Positions 8,718-15,928 of a stretch of 18,513 bases of DNA are shown piece by piece. Within the stretch, counting starts at the first letter, position 1. Each line of letters begins with the position of its first letter. The notes below the pieces were generated by a model, which had not been told where the DNA came from, ran no database searches, and saw only the letters and a program-made list of their open reading frames with translations. This stretch comes from UBA1268 sp965662195. GTDB lineage: Bacteria > Planctomycetota > Planctomycetia > Pirellulales > UBA1268. Where the stretch lies: positions 1 through 18,513 of the forward strand of contig CBFIHA010000074.1 in NCBI GenBank assembly GCA_965662195.1, read 5' to 3'. The translations under genes were made by a program, and so were the position numbers.

Positions 8718-8736
8718 TCTCGGCTCTCTACCGAGA
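8718..8736. terminator. Weak hairpin between convergent genes
   Basis: TCTCGG and CCGAGA form a 6-bp stem around a 7-base loop that contains the stop codon of the minus-strand DUF4838 gene. It sits where the DUF1501 gene and the DUF4838 gene converge, so it could serve both directions. There is no T-run on either side, so confidence is low. Confidence 0.25.
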
Positions 8737-10926
8737 TTCCCCTGCATTCACCGTGCGCTGTGCGTCCTTGTCGGGCCGCTTGGCTGCTCCCTGCATCGCC
8801 CTGACTTCCGCGAAAGCATTCCATGTGAAATCGGCGATCACAAAGCCGCTCTTCATCGTTCGCCGCCTGAATTCGCTGAGCATCTCGAGGATTGCACGAC
8901 GGCTATCTGTACCCAGGGCCGCAGTCCGAGCCTGATAGTATTCCTCACTGCCATGCACTGCCGCAAACTCCACGCACAGTTTGGCGTGTTCCAAGCCCTT
9001 CGTGAGAAACAGGACACGTTCGGCATATTCGGGATGCGGATCCCGCCGAGCGGCTTCCAGCGCCTCCTGGAGTATCTTTTCCGCCGGGTCGAAGCACTCG
9101 GGCGGGAAAGCATCATATGTGTCCAAGCCACGCAAGTAATATTGGTCATAGCCGGGCTGCTTGATTCTGTTCTCCACAAACTGCCTTCGGCAATGCTCCT
9201 CCCAATAATCGAAATACTCCTCGATATGATTCGAAGCCGATCCAAACGCCTGATAATACTCGTCCAAAATATCCTCAGCCGTCCGGTCTGGGTGGGTGTG
9301 GAGTCGCGTCAAGATGTAAAGGTTGGATCCCTGGGTGGCCCACTGCGAGTTGATGCCACCAATGTCGGTTCCAATCACCCTGGTCCGGCTCATGGACGAA
9401 AATAACTCGGCTACCTGTCCGGGAAACACGTGTGGCATGGCATACCCCGTGAGGAACCAATTGGGTCGATAGAACAGTGAAGCTCCGCTCTCTGTCCACT
9501 TTCGGCATTGCTCCTCCTCCCACTCCTGCAGGGACGCACCGCGTGGCAGCCATCCTGCCTCAGACAGAGGCCACCAGGACCGACCGGTGGATGGATTTCC
9601 CAACAACCACGGGCAAAACCCGATGATGATATTCGCGTTCAAGCGTATGCCGGGGTCTGGCGCGACGCAGTAGTTGAGATAGGCATACGCGTATACCTTT
9701 ACTGCGGGGTCGATGTCCGCCGCCCGTCGATGGATTTCACGAGCGAACCGAGCATATCGGTTCGACGCATTGAAGGGCGTGTAGGCACCGCGATATTCCG
9801 CCGGGATATCCTTCATCGCCGGCTGCGGCCCATCCCACGCTCTGCAGGCGTCGCATTCACACAGTCCAACGTCGTCGCTCTCGCAGATGTTGATATGGTG
9901 CGGACCGGAGCCGGGTAATAGCGGATGCGCCCTGCCGTGTGCCCTGATCTGCTTCCAGCACTCGATGATCTTCTCATGCAGCTCCGGATTCGACACGCAC
10001 ATCGACATGTATTTTCCCCTCGATGTGTTGACTCCTCCCGGGCCTCTTTTCCCATCGACCAACTGAAACCATTCCGGATGTTCCGCCCCGTTTTCAGCCC
10101 ACCAACGACTGAACGCATGCCCGTACGGCCTGACCCCGTTTGGGGACGGCGCGAACAGCCCTTCACTCCTCCCCATGCGATGCCGTCGCATGAAGACAGC
10201 CAAGTCAGCACGATATGCCGCCAGTTCCTCTGCCGTAAAACTCAGCGGCGGGTCGGTGTCGTCCAGGCTCCTTGAATGGTGACGGACGAAACGCCGCAAG
10301 AATGCCGGCTTGATCCGCCAGTCGATGGCACCAATCGTCAATTCCTGGCGTGCGGGTACATAGGTGCCCAGTTCACCAGGCCATAGCCAGCGAACGCCCA
10401 GTTCGCGTTCTAGGTATTCATAGACCCCCCACAGGGTTCCGCTGTACGTATTGTTTTCATCCAAGGGATCGCCCGGGCCGTCACGGCCGGTAATGAAGAG
10501 CGCGTCGCCTCTGCGCCGAATCACCGCCTCTTCGGAAGCGAGAAGGTCCGCCCTGATATCGAGCGATTTGGCCTGTCGCGTGTCGCCGACGTAAAGTCTC
10601 CCCATGGTGTCATTTGGGGCCATCGACTCCTCCATGATTTCAAGAACGACCCCCGTTGCTTTTGTGATGTGTGCAACCAGTTCCCGCGCCGCATATTTGG
10701 CAATCGGCTGCGCGTCGTCCGGAATCACCACCAAGGCCTGTGCCTTGCCCTGCGAAACGATCACCATGTGCGAGCCATCGATGCTACAGGCACTGGTCCA
10801 CGCAGGCAGCAAGCCACTTATCAAAGCAATCAAGCCCGCGCCGGCTGCTGTCCCCAAAACCGTAATGACGGGTTCGGTCCGCTTGCGAAAATGCCCGTGT
10901 CTCATCGAATCTGGTGTATGGCCCAT
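8728..10926 (-). CDS. DUF4838 protein with an alpha-glucuronidase-like N-terminal domain
   Basis: The protein has 732 residues from the chosen ATG. After a basic start, a hydrophobic segment (VITVLGTAAGAGLIALISGL) suggests export; the following TSAC is a poor lipobox, so lipoprotein status is doubtful. Residues about 50-190 resemble the GH67 N-terminal domain (AKYAARELVAHITKATG, then GTLWGVYEYLERELGVRWLWPG). The rest is DUF4838-like, with an INICESDDVGLCECDAC cysteine motif and many aromatic residues. DUF4838 proteins occur beside polysaccharide-degradation genes; the reaction is unproven. I placed the start at 10926 because GGAG lies 9 bases upstream; the longer frame begins with TTG at 10989. 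GC is low here: 48-50% over 9121-9180 and 9961-10020, against 70% at 7201-7260 and 83% at 12901-12960. That suggests later acquisition. Confidence 0.88.
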   Translation of the reverse strand: MGHTPDSMRHGHFRKRTEPVITVLGTAAGAGLIALISGLLPAWTSACSIDGSHMVIVSQGKAQALVVIPDDAQPIAKYAARELVAHITKATGVVLEIMEESMAPNDTMGRLYVGDTRQAKSLDIRADLLASEEAVIRRRGDALFITGRDGPGDPLDENNTYSGTLWGVYEYLERELGVRWLWPGELGTYVPARQELTIGAIDWRIKPAFLRRFVRHHSRSLDDTDPPLSFTAEELAAYRADLAVFMRRHRMGRSEGLFAPSPNGVRPYGHAFSRWWAENGAEHPEWFQLVDGKRGPGGVNTSRGKYMSMCVSNPELHEKIIECWKQIRAHGRAHPLLPGSGPHHINICESDDVGLCECDACRAWDGPQPAMKDIPAEYRGAYTPFNASNRYARFAREIHRRAADIDPAVKVYAYAYLNYCVAPDPGIRLNANIIIGFCPWLLGNPSTGRSWWPLSEAGWLPRGASLQEWEEEQCRKWTESGASLFYRPNWFLTGYAMPHVFPGQVAELFSSMSRTRVIGTDIGGINSQWATQGSNLYILTRLHTHPDRTAEDILDEYYQAFGSASNHIEEYFDYWEEHCRRQFVENRIKQPGYDQYYLRGLDTYDAFPPECFDPAEKILQEALEAARRDPHPEYAERVLFLTKGLEHAKLCVEFAAVHGSEEYYQARTAALGTDSRRAILEMLSEFRRRTMKSGFVIADFTWNAFAEVRAMQGAAKRPDKDAQRTVNAGESR

Positions 10927-11033
10927 GCCTTCATGCTCCGAGAGCGTCGTTAACGAGGAAAGTCTTTTCCGTCGGGGGAGGTGGTCCAAAGCAGGTCACC
11001 AACCACCGAAATGCCAGCGTAGGACCGAGTATG

Positions 11034-11059
11034 GCCGTTTTTCGGTTCGGCAAAACGGC
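11034..11059. repeat. Perfect 8-bp inverted repeat upstream of element B
   Basis: GCCGTTTT at 11034-11041 and AAAACGGC at 11052-11059 are exact reverse complements around a 10-base spacer. The repeat lies in the gap between the divergent DUF4838 gene and the exported-protein gene, ending 11 bases before element B. With no T-run beyond the arms, it looks more like a protein-binding site or RNA hairpin than a terminator. Confidence 0.4.
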
Positions 11060-11070
11060 GTGAGCGAAAA

Positions 11071-11105
11071 CGACCACGGATTGGTCCAGGCCGCTCGTGT
11101 ATGGT
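11071..11105 (+). promoter_or_regulatory. Shared element B: putative operator/promoter before the exported protein gene
   Basis: This block matches element A (3765-3799) at 28 of 35 positions, with AAA also shared just upstream. Its core GACCA-CGGAT-TGGTC is a perfect 5-5-5 inverted repeat. It ends in TGTATGGT, and TATGGT finishes 7 bases before the chosen ATG at 11113. If TATGGT is a -10 box, transcription would begin at or next to that ATG and the mRNA would be leaderless; no Shine-Dalgarno sequence is present, which fits. It also lies 145 bases upstream of the divergent DUF4838 start, so it could act on both genes. Confidence 0.55.
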
Positions 11106-11112
11106 GATCCGC

Positions 11113-12105
11113 ATGAAACGAACACTTATTACCTCGCTCGCCTTGGTCATCGGAGTGGCAGCGCCGCTGTCGGCCGCCGAGACCGTCCGTGATCACTTGT
11201 GGCTGTTCGGCGTGCCGGCCGATGGGCCGCGGTTGTACTACGAGGCCGCCGGCTACCGTGGCGGCTCCCGCATCACGCCGGCCGAGGCGGCGTTTTGGCT
11301 CGACGTGCCAAACCTCATGTTCATCACCCAGGACTGGAACCGGCCGCCCAGGTTTTGGCAAGAGCGGACGTGGAAGACGAAGACCACGAAAGAGCAATAC
11401 GCCATCGCGTTCGAACCGCTGCAGCGAGTCTTGTGGGCGGCCGTCGGGTCGGGTGGACGTGGCGGGCTCACCGAGATTCCCGACATCGTGGCCCTGGCGA
11501 AGAAGTATCCGAACATCACCGGCATCTACCTCGATGACTTCGTCAAAGACGCCAAGAAACGTGCCGATGGCGTCAAAGTCGGCGTGCCGGCCATGACAGT
11601 CGACGAGTTGCAAGCGATGCGGCAGCAACTCGACAGCGTCGGCCGTCCGCTCGAAGTCTGGACGACGATCTACAGCCGTGAGTTCGACCCCAAGCATCCC
11701 GACTTTCACGACTGTGAACCACCACTCGCCGAGTCGCTCGAGCACTTCGACGTGCTGGTCTTTTGGACCTGGAAGAGCTACGAACTCGTGGATCTCGAGA
11801 AGAACCTCACGCTCCTGGAGTCGATCAAGCCAAAGCGGTGTCGCATCGCGCTTGGCATCTACCTCTGGGACTACGCCGGCATCGATGAGGAGAAGAAGAA
11901 ATCCGATCCGACGTACCATATGGGGAAGCCGGTGCCCCTCGAACTGATGGAGCACCAGTGCAGGCTCGGCCTGAAGTGGCTCGAAGAGGGCCGCGTCTCC
12001 GATCTCGTGATCCTGGGCGTCGCCACGATCGATCAGGGCGTGCCCACCGCCCCCTGGATGCGCGACTGGATACGGGAGCACGGCGGGAAGGTCTTGAACC
12101 GCTGA
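11113..12105 (+). CDS. Exported protein of unknown function, possible TIM-barrel glycan-active family
   Basis: The 330-residue protein begins with a clear Sec signal peptide (KRTLITSLALVIGVAAPLSA), probably cleaved near residue 21. I cannot name the family with confidence. Residues 137-143 (GIYLDDF), 181-191 (EVWTTIYSREF), 215-221 (LVFWTWK) and 248-254 (GIYLWDY) look like successive strand ends of a beta/alpha barrel, with acidic and aromatic residues where glycoside-hydrolase-like proteins bind sugar. That is inference from pattern only. An in-frame ATG at 11101 falls inside element B and is less likely, because the signal peptide starts at 11113. The thiolase-like gene begins 39 bp after its stop in the same direction, so it may be first in that transcript. 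A role linked to the DUF4838 neighbour is also possible. Confidence 0.82.
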   Translation: MKRTLITSLALVIGVAAPLSAAETVRDHLWLFGVPADGPRLYYEAAGYRGGSRITPAEAAFWLDVPNLMFITQDWNRPPRFWQERTWKTKTTKEQYAIAFEPLQRVLWAAVGSGGRGGLTEIPDIVALAKKYPNITGIYLDDFVKDAKKRADGVKVGVPAMTVDELQAMRQQLDSVGRPLEVWTTIYSREFDPKHPDFHDCEPPLAESLEHFDVLVFWTWKSYELVDLEKNLTLLESIKPKRCRIALGIYLWDYAGIDEEKKKSDPTYHMGKPVPLELMEHQCRLGLKWLEEGRVSDLVILGVATIDQGVPTAPWMRDWIREHGGKVLNR

Positions 12106-12144
12106 GCCGCGGCCGCGGTCTTCACAGAGGGAACGGGCTGAGGC

Positions 12145-13332
12145 ATGAGTCTCCGCGGCAGTTGCGCGATCGTCGGCTACGGCGAAACGTCGTTCGCCAA
12201 GGCGAAGGACTCGGCCGGCCGGTCCCACTGGGGTGAACAGATCACCGCCGCCCGGCTTGCGATCGAGGACGCCGGCCTCGAGAAGGGCCGGATCGACGGC
12301 CTCGTGGCAATCGCTCCGCTCGACCACGGGCCGAGCTGGTCGATGGATTTCGCCGAATACCTGCAACTCGACCTGCGGTTTCTCGACACGCCCTTTTTCG
12401 GTGGCGCGGCAGGCAACGCGGGGCTGCTGCACGCTGCGGCCGCCATTCACGCGGGGCTCTGCCACACCGTGCTCCTGGTGGGCGGGTCGGTGTCCGACCC
12501 CGGCCCGCCCCATCCCCACGCGGTCGAAAGCACCGTCGAGTTCGAGCACGACTTCGACACGCCCTTCGGCCCAATGGGCGACAACTCGGCCTATGCCCTC
12601 ATCAAGCAGCGCTATCTGCACGAGACCAACGCGTCGGAGGAGGCCTTTGCGAAGGTGGTGCTCAACGCCCGGCATCATGCCGCCCGTTTTCCCAACGCCC
12701 TCCTTCGCGAGCCGCTGACGGCCGCCGACGTGCTCGGCTCCCGGATGATCTGCACGCCGCTTCGCAAGCTGGAGATCGTGATGCCCTGCACCGGGGCGTC
12801 CGCCCTCATCGTCACGGCCGCCGACAGGGCCCGCGATGCCCGCCAGCCTCCGGTCTGGCTGCTCGGCGGCGGATTCGGAATCGACCGCGGCATGTGGACG
12901 CCCGCCCACGGTCGCGGCGCCGGCTCGCTGACGACGTCCCCCGTGCGACGGTCGGCCGCCGCCGCGCTCGGCATGGCGGGCATCGGCATCGCCGATGTCG
13001 ATTTTCTCGAGCTCTATGACTGTTACACGATCACGGTCATCGTCACGCTCGAAGACCTCGGCCTCTGCGGCACGGGGGAGGGAGCCGATTACGTCTGCGG
13101 CCACGATCTGCGGCACGGCGGCACGCTCCCGGTCAATACCGACGGCGGCCAGCTCGGCCGCGGCCAGCCCTACGGCGCCTGCCACTTGATGCACACGGTG
13201 GAGGCGGCCCGCCAGCTGATGGGCCGCGCCGGCGAGTTGCAGGTGGCCGACGCCCACGTGGGCCTCGTGAACGGCAACGGTGGCGCCATGGCCAACGAAT
13301 GCACGCTGATCCTCGCGGATGATCTCCGATGA
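12145..13332 (+). CDS. Thiolase-fold protein lacking thiolase catalytic residues; probable Ltp2/SCP2-type aldolase
   Basis: The 395-residue protein has the SCP2-type thiolase fold, with its C-terminal half clearest (ELYDCYTITVIVTLEDLG, then NTDGGQLGRGQPYGA). True thiolases need a nucleophilic Cys in the N-terminal half, the His of GHPxG and a C-terminal Cys. Here the first site reads GGAAGNAG (86-93), the second GQPYG (Q341) and the third VNGNGG (375-380), so all three appear absent. Y291 replaces the His usual in the HDCF motif, as in Ltp2-type steroid side-chain aldolases. Those enzymes retro-aldol cleave CoA esters only with a DUF35 partner. The next gene encodes a DUF35 protein and overlaps by 4 bp, which strongly supports this reading. 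It is cytoplasmic. The substrate is unknown, and a non-catalytic role cannot be excluded. Confidence 0.88.
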   Translation: MSLRGSCAIVGYGETSFAKAKDSAGRSHWGEQITAARLAIEDAGLEKGRIDGLVAIAPLDHGPSWSMDFAEYLQLDLRFLDTPFFGGAAGNAGLLHAAAAIHAGLCHTVLLVGGSVSDPGPPHPHAVESTVEFEHDFDTPFGPMGDNSAYALIKQRYLHETNASEEAFAKVVLNARHHAARFPNALLREPLTAADVLGSRMICTPLRKLEIVMPCTGASALIVTAADRARDARQPPVWLLGGGFGIDRGMWTPAHGRGAGSLTTSPVRRSAAAALGMAGIGIADVDFLELYDCYTITVIVTLEDLGLCGTGEGADYVCGHDLRHGGTLPVNTDGGQLGRGQPYGACHLMHTVEAARQLMGRAGELQVADAHVGLVNGNGGAMANECTLILADDLR

Positions 13333-13742
13333 ACGCCTTCGCCACCTCCAAGCCGCTGCCGCTCGTCCGTCCCGAGACCGCTTCGTTCTGGGAGGCCGCC
13401 CGGGCAGGACGACTGGTGTTCCAGGAATGCGTGGCCTGCGGCCAGCGGCAGTTGTTCCCGCGGCTCGTGTGTCATCGCTGCCTGGGCGCCGACCTCCGCT
13501 GGGTGGAGTCTTCCGGCCGCGGCACCGTACTCAGTCACACGACGATTCATCAGGCCGCTCATCCCGCCTTCGCGGCCGACGTCCCCTACGTCTACGCCCT
13601 CGTCGAGCTCGACGAGGGGCCCCGGCTCCCGACGAACATCGTGGGCGTCGCCCCGGAGGACGTGCGGGTGGGCCTGCCCGTGCGGGTTGTCTTCACCTCC
13701 GTGACAACCGCCATCTCTCTGCCCCATTTCACCCCGGTTTGA
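13329..13742 (+). CDS. DUF35 Zn-ribbon/OB-fold protein, partner of the thiolase-like protein
   Basis: The 137-residue protein has the full DUF35 layout: an N-terminal helix that contacts the partner (ETASFWEAARAGRL), a four-cysteine zinc ribbon with C34, C37, C48 and C51, then an OB-fold (GRGTVLSHTTIH onward). DUF35 proteins bind acyl-CoA and complex with thiolase-like enzymes, including Ltp2-type aldolases and the archaeal thiolase/HMG-CoA synthase assembly. Its ATG overlaps the stop of the preceding gene (ATGA), implying translational coupling and fixed stoichiometry. It should act in the cytoplasm as a CoA-ester-binding subunit. The acyl-CoA synthetase gene starts 13 bp after its stop. Confidence 0.93.
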   Translation: MNAFATSKPLPLVRPETASFWEAARAGRLVFQECVACGQRQLFPRLVCHRCLGADLRWVESSGRGTVLSHTTIHQAAHPAFAADVPYVYALVELDEGPRLPTNIVGVAPEDVRVGLPVRVVFTSVTTAISLPHFTPV

Positions 13743-13755
13743 CCGTCGCCTTCGG

Positions 13756-15912
13756 ATGCCTCTCCCAGCCATGCCAGTTTCGCTCCCAGCCTCCGCCCCG
13801 GTGACCCACGCCGATCCCACCCTGGCTGCCATCCATCGCCTGTTTCATCCCCGGGCGATCGCGCTGGTGGGCATCTCCCGCGATCCCGACAGCTTCGGCT
13901 ATCCGCTCCTGGAGATCACCCAGCGTTGCGGGTATCCGGGAACGATCCATCTTGTGAATCCCAATGCCGACACGATCCTCGGGCTGCCCTGCCACGCCAG
14001 TGTGCGCGACCTGCCCGGTGACATCGACATGGCGATGATCATGCTGCCGCGGCGGCTTGCCAACGTCGCGATCGCGGAGTGCGTCGAGAAGCGGGTCGGC
14101 AGCATCGTGATCATCACGGCCGGCTTCGCCGAGCGCGACGACGACGGCCGGGCCCATCAGGAGGAACTCGTGGCCGACGCGACCAGAGCCGGTATCCCGG
14201 TGGTCGGCCCCAACACGCTCGGCTACTTCAGCGCGCCGGCGCGGCTCGACGCGATCATGGCCGGTTTTATCCGGTCGGGCACCACCTCGCTGTTGACGCA
14301 GAGCGGCAACCTGACGACCTCGCTGACATTTCCAGGCAGCGAGCGGGGCTTCGGGTTCGACTACGTCGTCGATCTGGGCAACCAGGCCGGCCTCCAGATG
14401 CACGATTTCATCCGCTATCTCGCCGGCAACGACACCACGACGGCGATCGCGGTCCATATCGAGGGCCTGCGGGACGGCCGGCGTTTTCTCCAGGAGGTGC
14501 GGGCGGCCGTGCCGCGGAAGCCCGTGCTCGTGGTGAAGAGCGGCCGCACCCGGGATGGTGCCCGCGTCGTCTCGAGCCACACCGCCTCGATCGCCGGCGA
14601 CGACCGCATCCACCAGGCCGCCTTCGCGCAGGCGGGCGCGATCCAGGTGGAGAGCTTCGCGGAGTTCAACTCGCTGCTCCTGGCCTTCGATCACGGCAAA
14701 CTACCCCGCGGCAACCGTGTCTGCATCATCTCCGAGGGGGGCGGCGACTGCGCGCTCACCACCGACGCCTGCGTGCAGCGGGGGCTCGCCGTGCCGCCGC
14801 TGTCCGCCGCCAGCCAGGCCCGGCTGCGGGAGCTGATTCCACCCAACGGAAGCGTCACCAATCCGCTCGACCTGGCCGGCTGGGAAAACGTCGTGGAGGC
14901 CACCGCCATCGCGTTGGCCGACGACGCGATCGACGCCGTGCTCGTGGTCGGCGGGTTCGCCGGCTACTTCCACATCAACCCGCGGGATCGGGAGAAAGAG
15001 GAGCGGCATGTCGAGCGGATGTGCGACGTGGTCGCCGGCGCCGACAAGCCGGTCTTCGTCTATTCCTACTTCGGCTACCGCCCCGGCCCGATGCTCGACC
15101 GGCTCCGTGAGGCCGGGATCCCGCTGTTCCTCGACCATCACGACGCGGCCCACGCCCTGGCCACCCTCGTGCGGTATCGCGGGCTGCGTGAACGACTTGC
15201 CGATCGTCCCTTCGCGGCCGCGGCGATACCCGCGCCTCCCACCGGCAGCCGTCGGCAACTGCTCGAGCCCGAGGCCAAGGAACTGCTGCGCCGGCACGGG
15301 CTGCCCTGCCCCCCTGAGGCGCTGGCCACAGCGGCCGATGAGGCCGTCGCCCATGCCGAGCGGATCGGCTTCCCCGTCGTGCTCAAGATCGTGTCGCGCG
15401 ACATCCCGCACAAGACCGAAGCCGGCGGAGTGCGACTCGATCTGGCGGATGCGGCCGCGGTGCGGGCGGCGTATCGGGAGGTGCTCGCCGCCGCCCGTCG
15501 GGTGGCACCCGCGGCTGACATCGCCGGTGTGCTGGTGGCCGCGATGGACCGCAGGCCGGGAGTCGAGGTGATCCTCGGCGGCCTCCACGATCCGGTCTTC
15601 GGGCCCGTGATCATGTTCGGCCTCGGCGGGATCTTCGTCGAGGTGGTCCGGGACGTCGTGTTCCGAGTCTGTCCGCTCGACGCCGCGGAGGCCGAGGCCA
15701 TGATCCGCGAGATCGCCGGCTTCGAAATCCTCGCCGGGGCCCGCGGCCGGCCGCCGGTCGACCTGGCGGCCCTCCGAGACACGCTCGTGTCGCTGTCCGA
15801 CCTGCTCATTGGCAATCCCGACATCGTCGAGGTCGACCTCAATCCGGTGCGCGCTCGGCCCGACGGGCTCGCGGTGCTCGATGCCCGTATGGTCCGTGTT
15901 CTGCCTTCGTGA
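13756..15912 (+). CDS. NDP-forming acyl-CoA synthetase, fused alpha-beta subunits
   Basis: The 718-residue protein joins both halves of the ADP-forming acyl-CoA synthetase family, related to succinyl-CoA synthetase. A CoA-binding Rossmann domain starts near residue 28 (HPRAIALVGISRDPDSFGYP). The ligase domains follow, with GPNTLGYF (151-158), TQSGNL (181-186) and the expected phosphohistidine H275 in SSHTASIAG. An ATP-grasp domain spans about 503-715 (EAKELLRRHGLPCP, then VLKIVSRDIPHKTEAGGV). It interconverts an acid, CoA and ATP with acyl-CoA, ADP and phosphate, so it can either activate a substrate or make ATP from an acyl-CoA product. The acid is unknown. A second in-frame ATG at 13771 could be the true start. 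It lies 13 bp after the DUF35 gene and 16 bp before the amidohydrolase. Confidence 0.94.
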   Translation: MPLPAMPVSLPASAPVTHADPTLAAIHRLFHPRAIALVGISRDPDSFGYPLLEITQRCGYPGTIHLVNPNADTILGLPCHASVRDLPGDIDMAMIMLPRRLANVAIAECVEKRVGSIVIITAGFAERDDDGRAHQEELVADATRAGIPVVGPNTLGYFSAPARLDAIMAGFIRSGTTSLLTQSGNLTTSLTFPGSERGFGFDYVVDLGNQAGLQMHDFIRYLAGNDTTTAIAVHIEGLRDGRRFLQEVRAAVPRKPVLVVKSGRTRDGARVVSSHTASIAGDDRIHQAAFAQAGAIQVESFAEFNSLLLAFDHGKLPRGNRVCIISEGGGDCALTTDACVQRGLAVPPLSAASQARLRELIPPNGSVTNPLDLAGWENVVEATAIALADDAIDAVLVVGGFAGYFHINPRDREKEERHVERMCDVVAGADKPVFVYSYFGYRPGPMLDRLREAGIPLFLDHHDAAHALATLVRYRGLRERLADRPFAAAAIPAPPTGSRRQLLEPEAKELLRRHGLPCPPEALATAADEAVAHAERIGFPVVLKIVSRDIPHKTEAGGVRLDLADAAAVRAAYREVLAAARRVAPAADIAGVLVAAMDRRPGVEVILGGLHDPVFGPVIMFGLGGIFVEVVRDVVFRVCPLDAAEAEAMIREIAGFEILAGARGRPPVDLAALRDTLVSLSDLLIGNPDIVEVDLNPVRARPDGLAVLDARMVRVLPS

Positions 15913-15928
15913 TCGAGGAGCCTGCCCC

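Noticed and set aside
12107..12118. 12-bp palindrome CCGCGGCCGCGG as a terminator after the exported-protein gene
   Set aside because: It has no loop and no T-run, and the next gene follows in the same direction after 39 bp; such GC palindromes are common in this DNA.
12318..12343. CGACCACG with a downstream TGGTC inside the thiolase-like gene as another regulator site
   Set aside because: The spacer is 12 bases instead of 5, the rest of the shared element is missing, and the 8-mer alone is expected by chance in GC-rich coding DNA.
10996..13257. A 753-codon open frame on the minus strand
   Set aside because: It lies opposite the exported-protein and thiolase-like genes, both of which have clear protein signals. 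Its own translation is His/Arg/Gly/Ala-rich with no family features, as expected for antisense frames in high-GC DNA.
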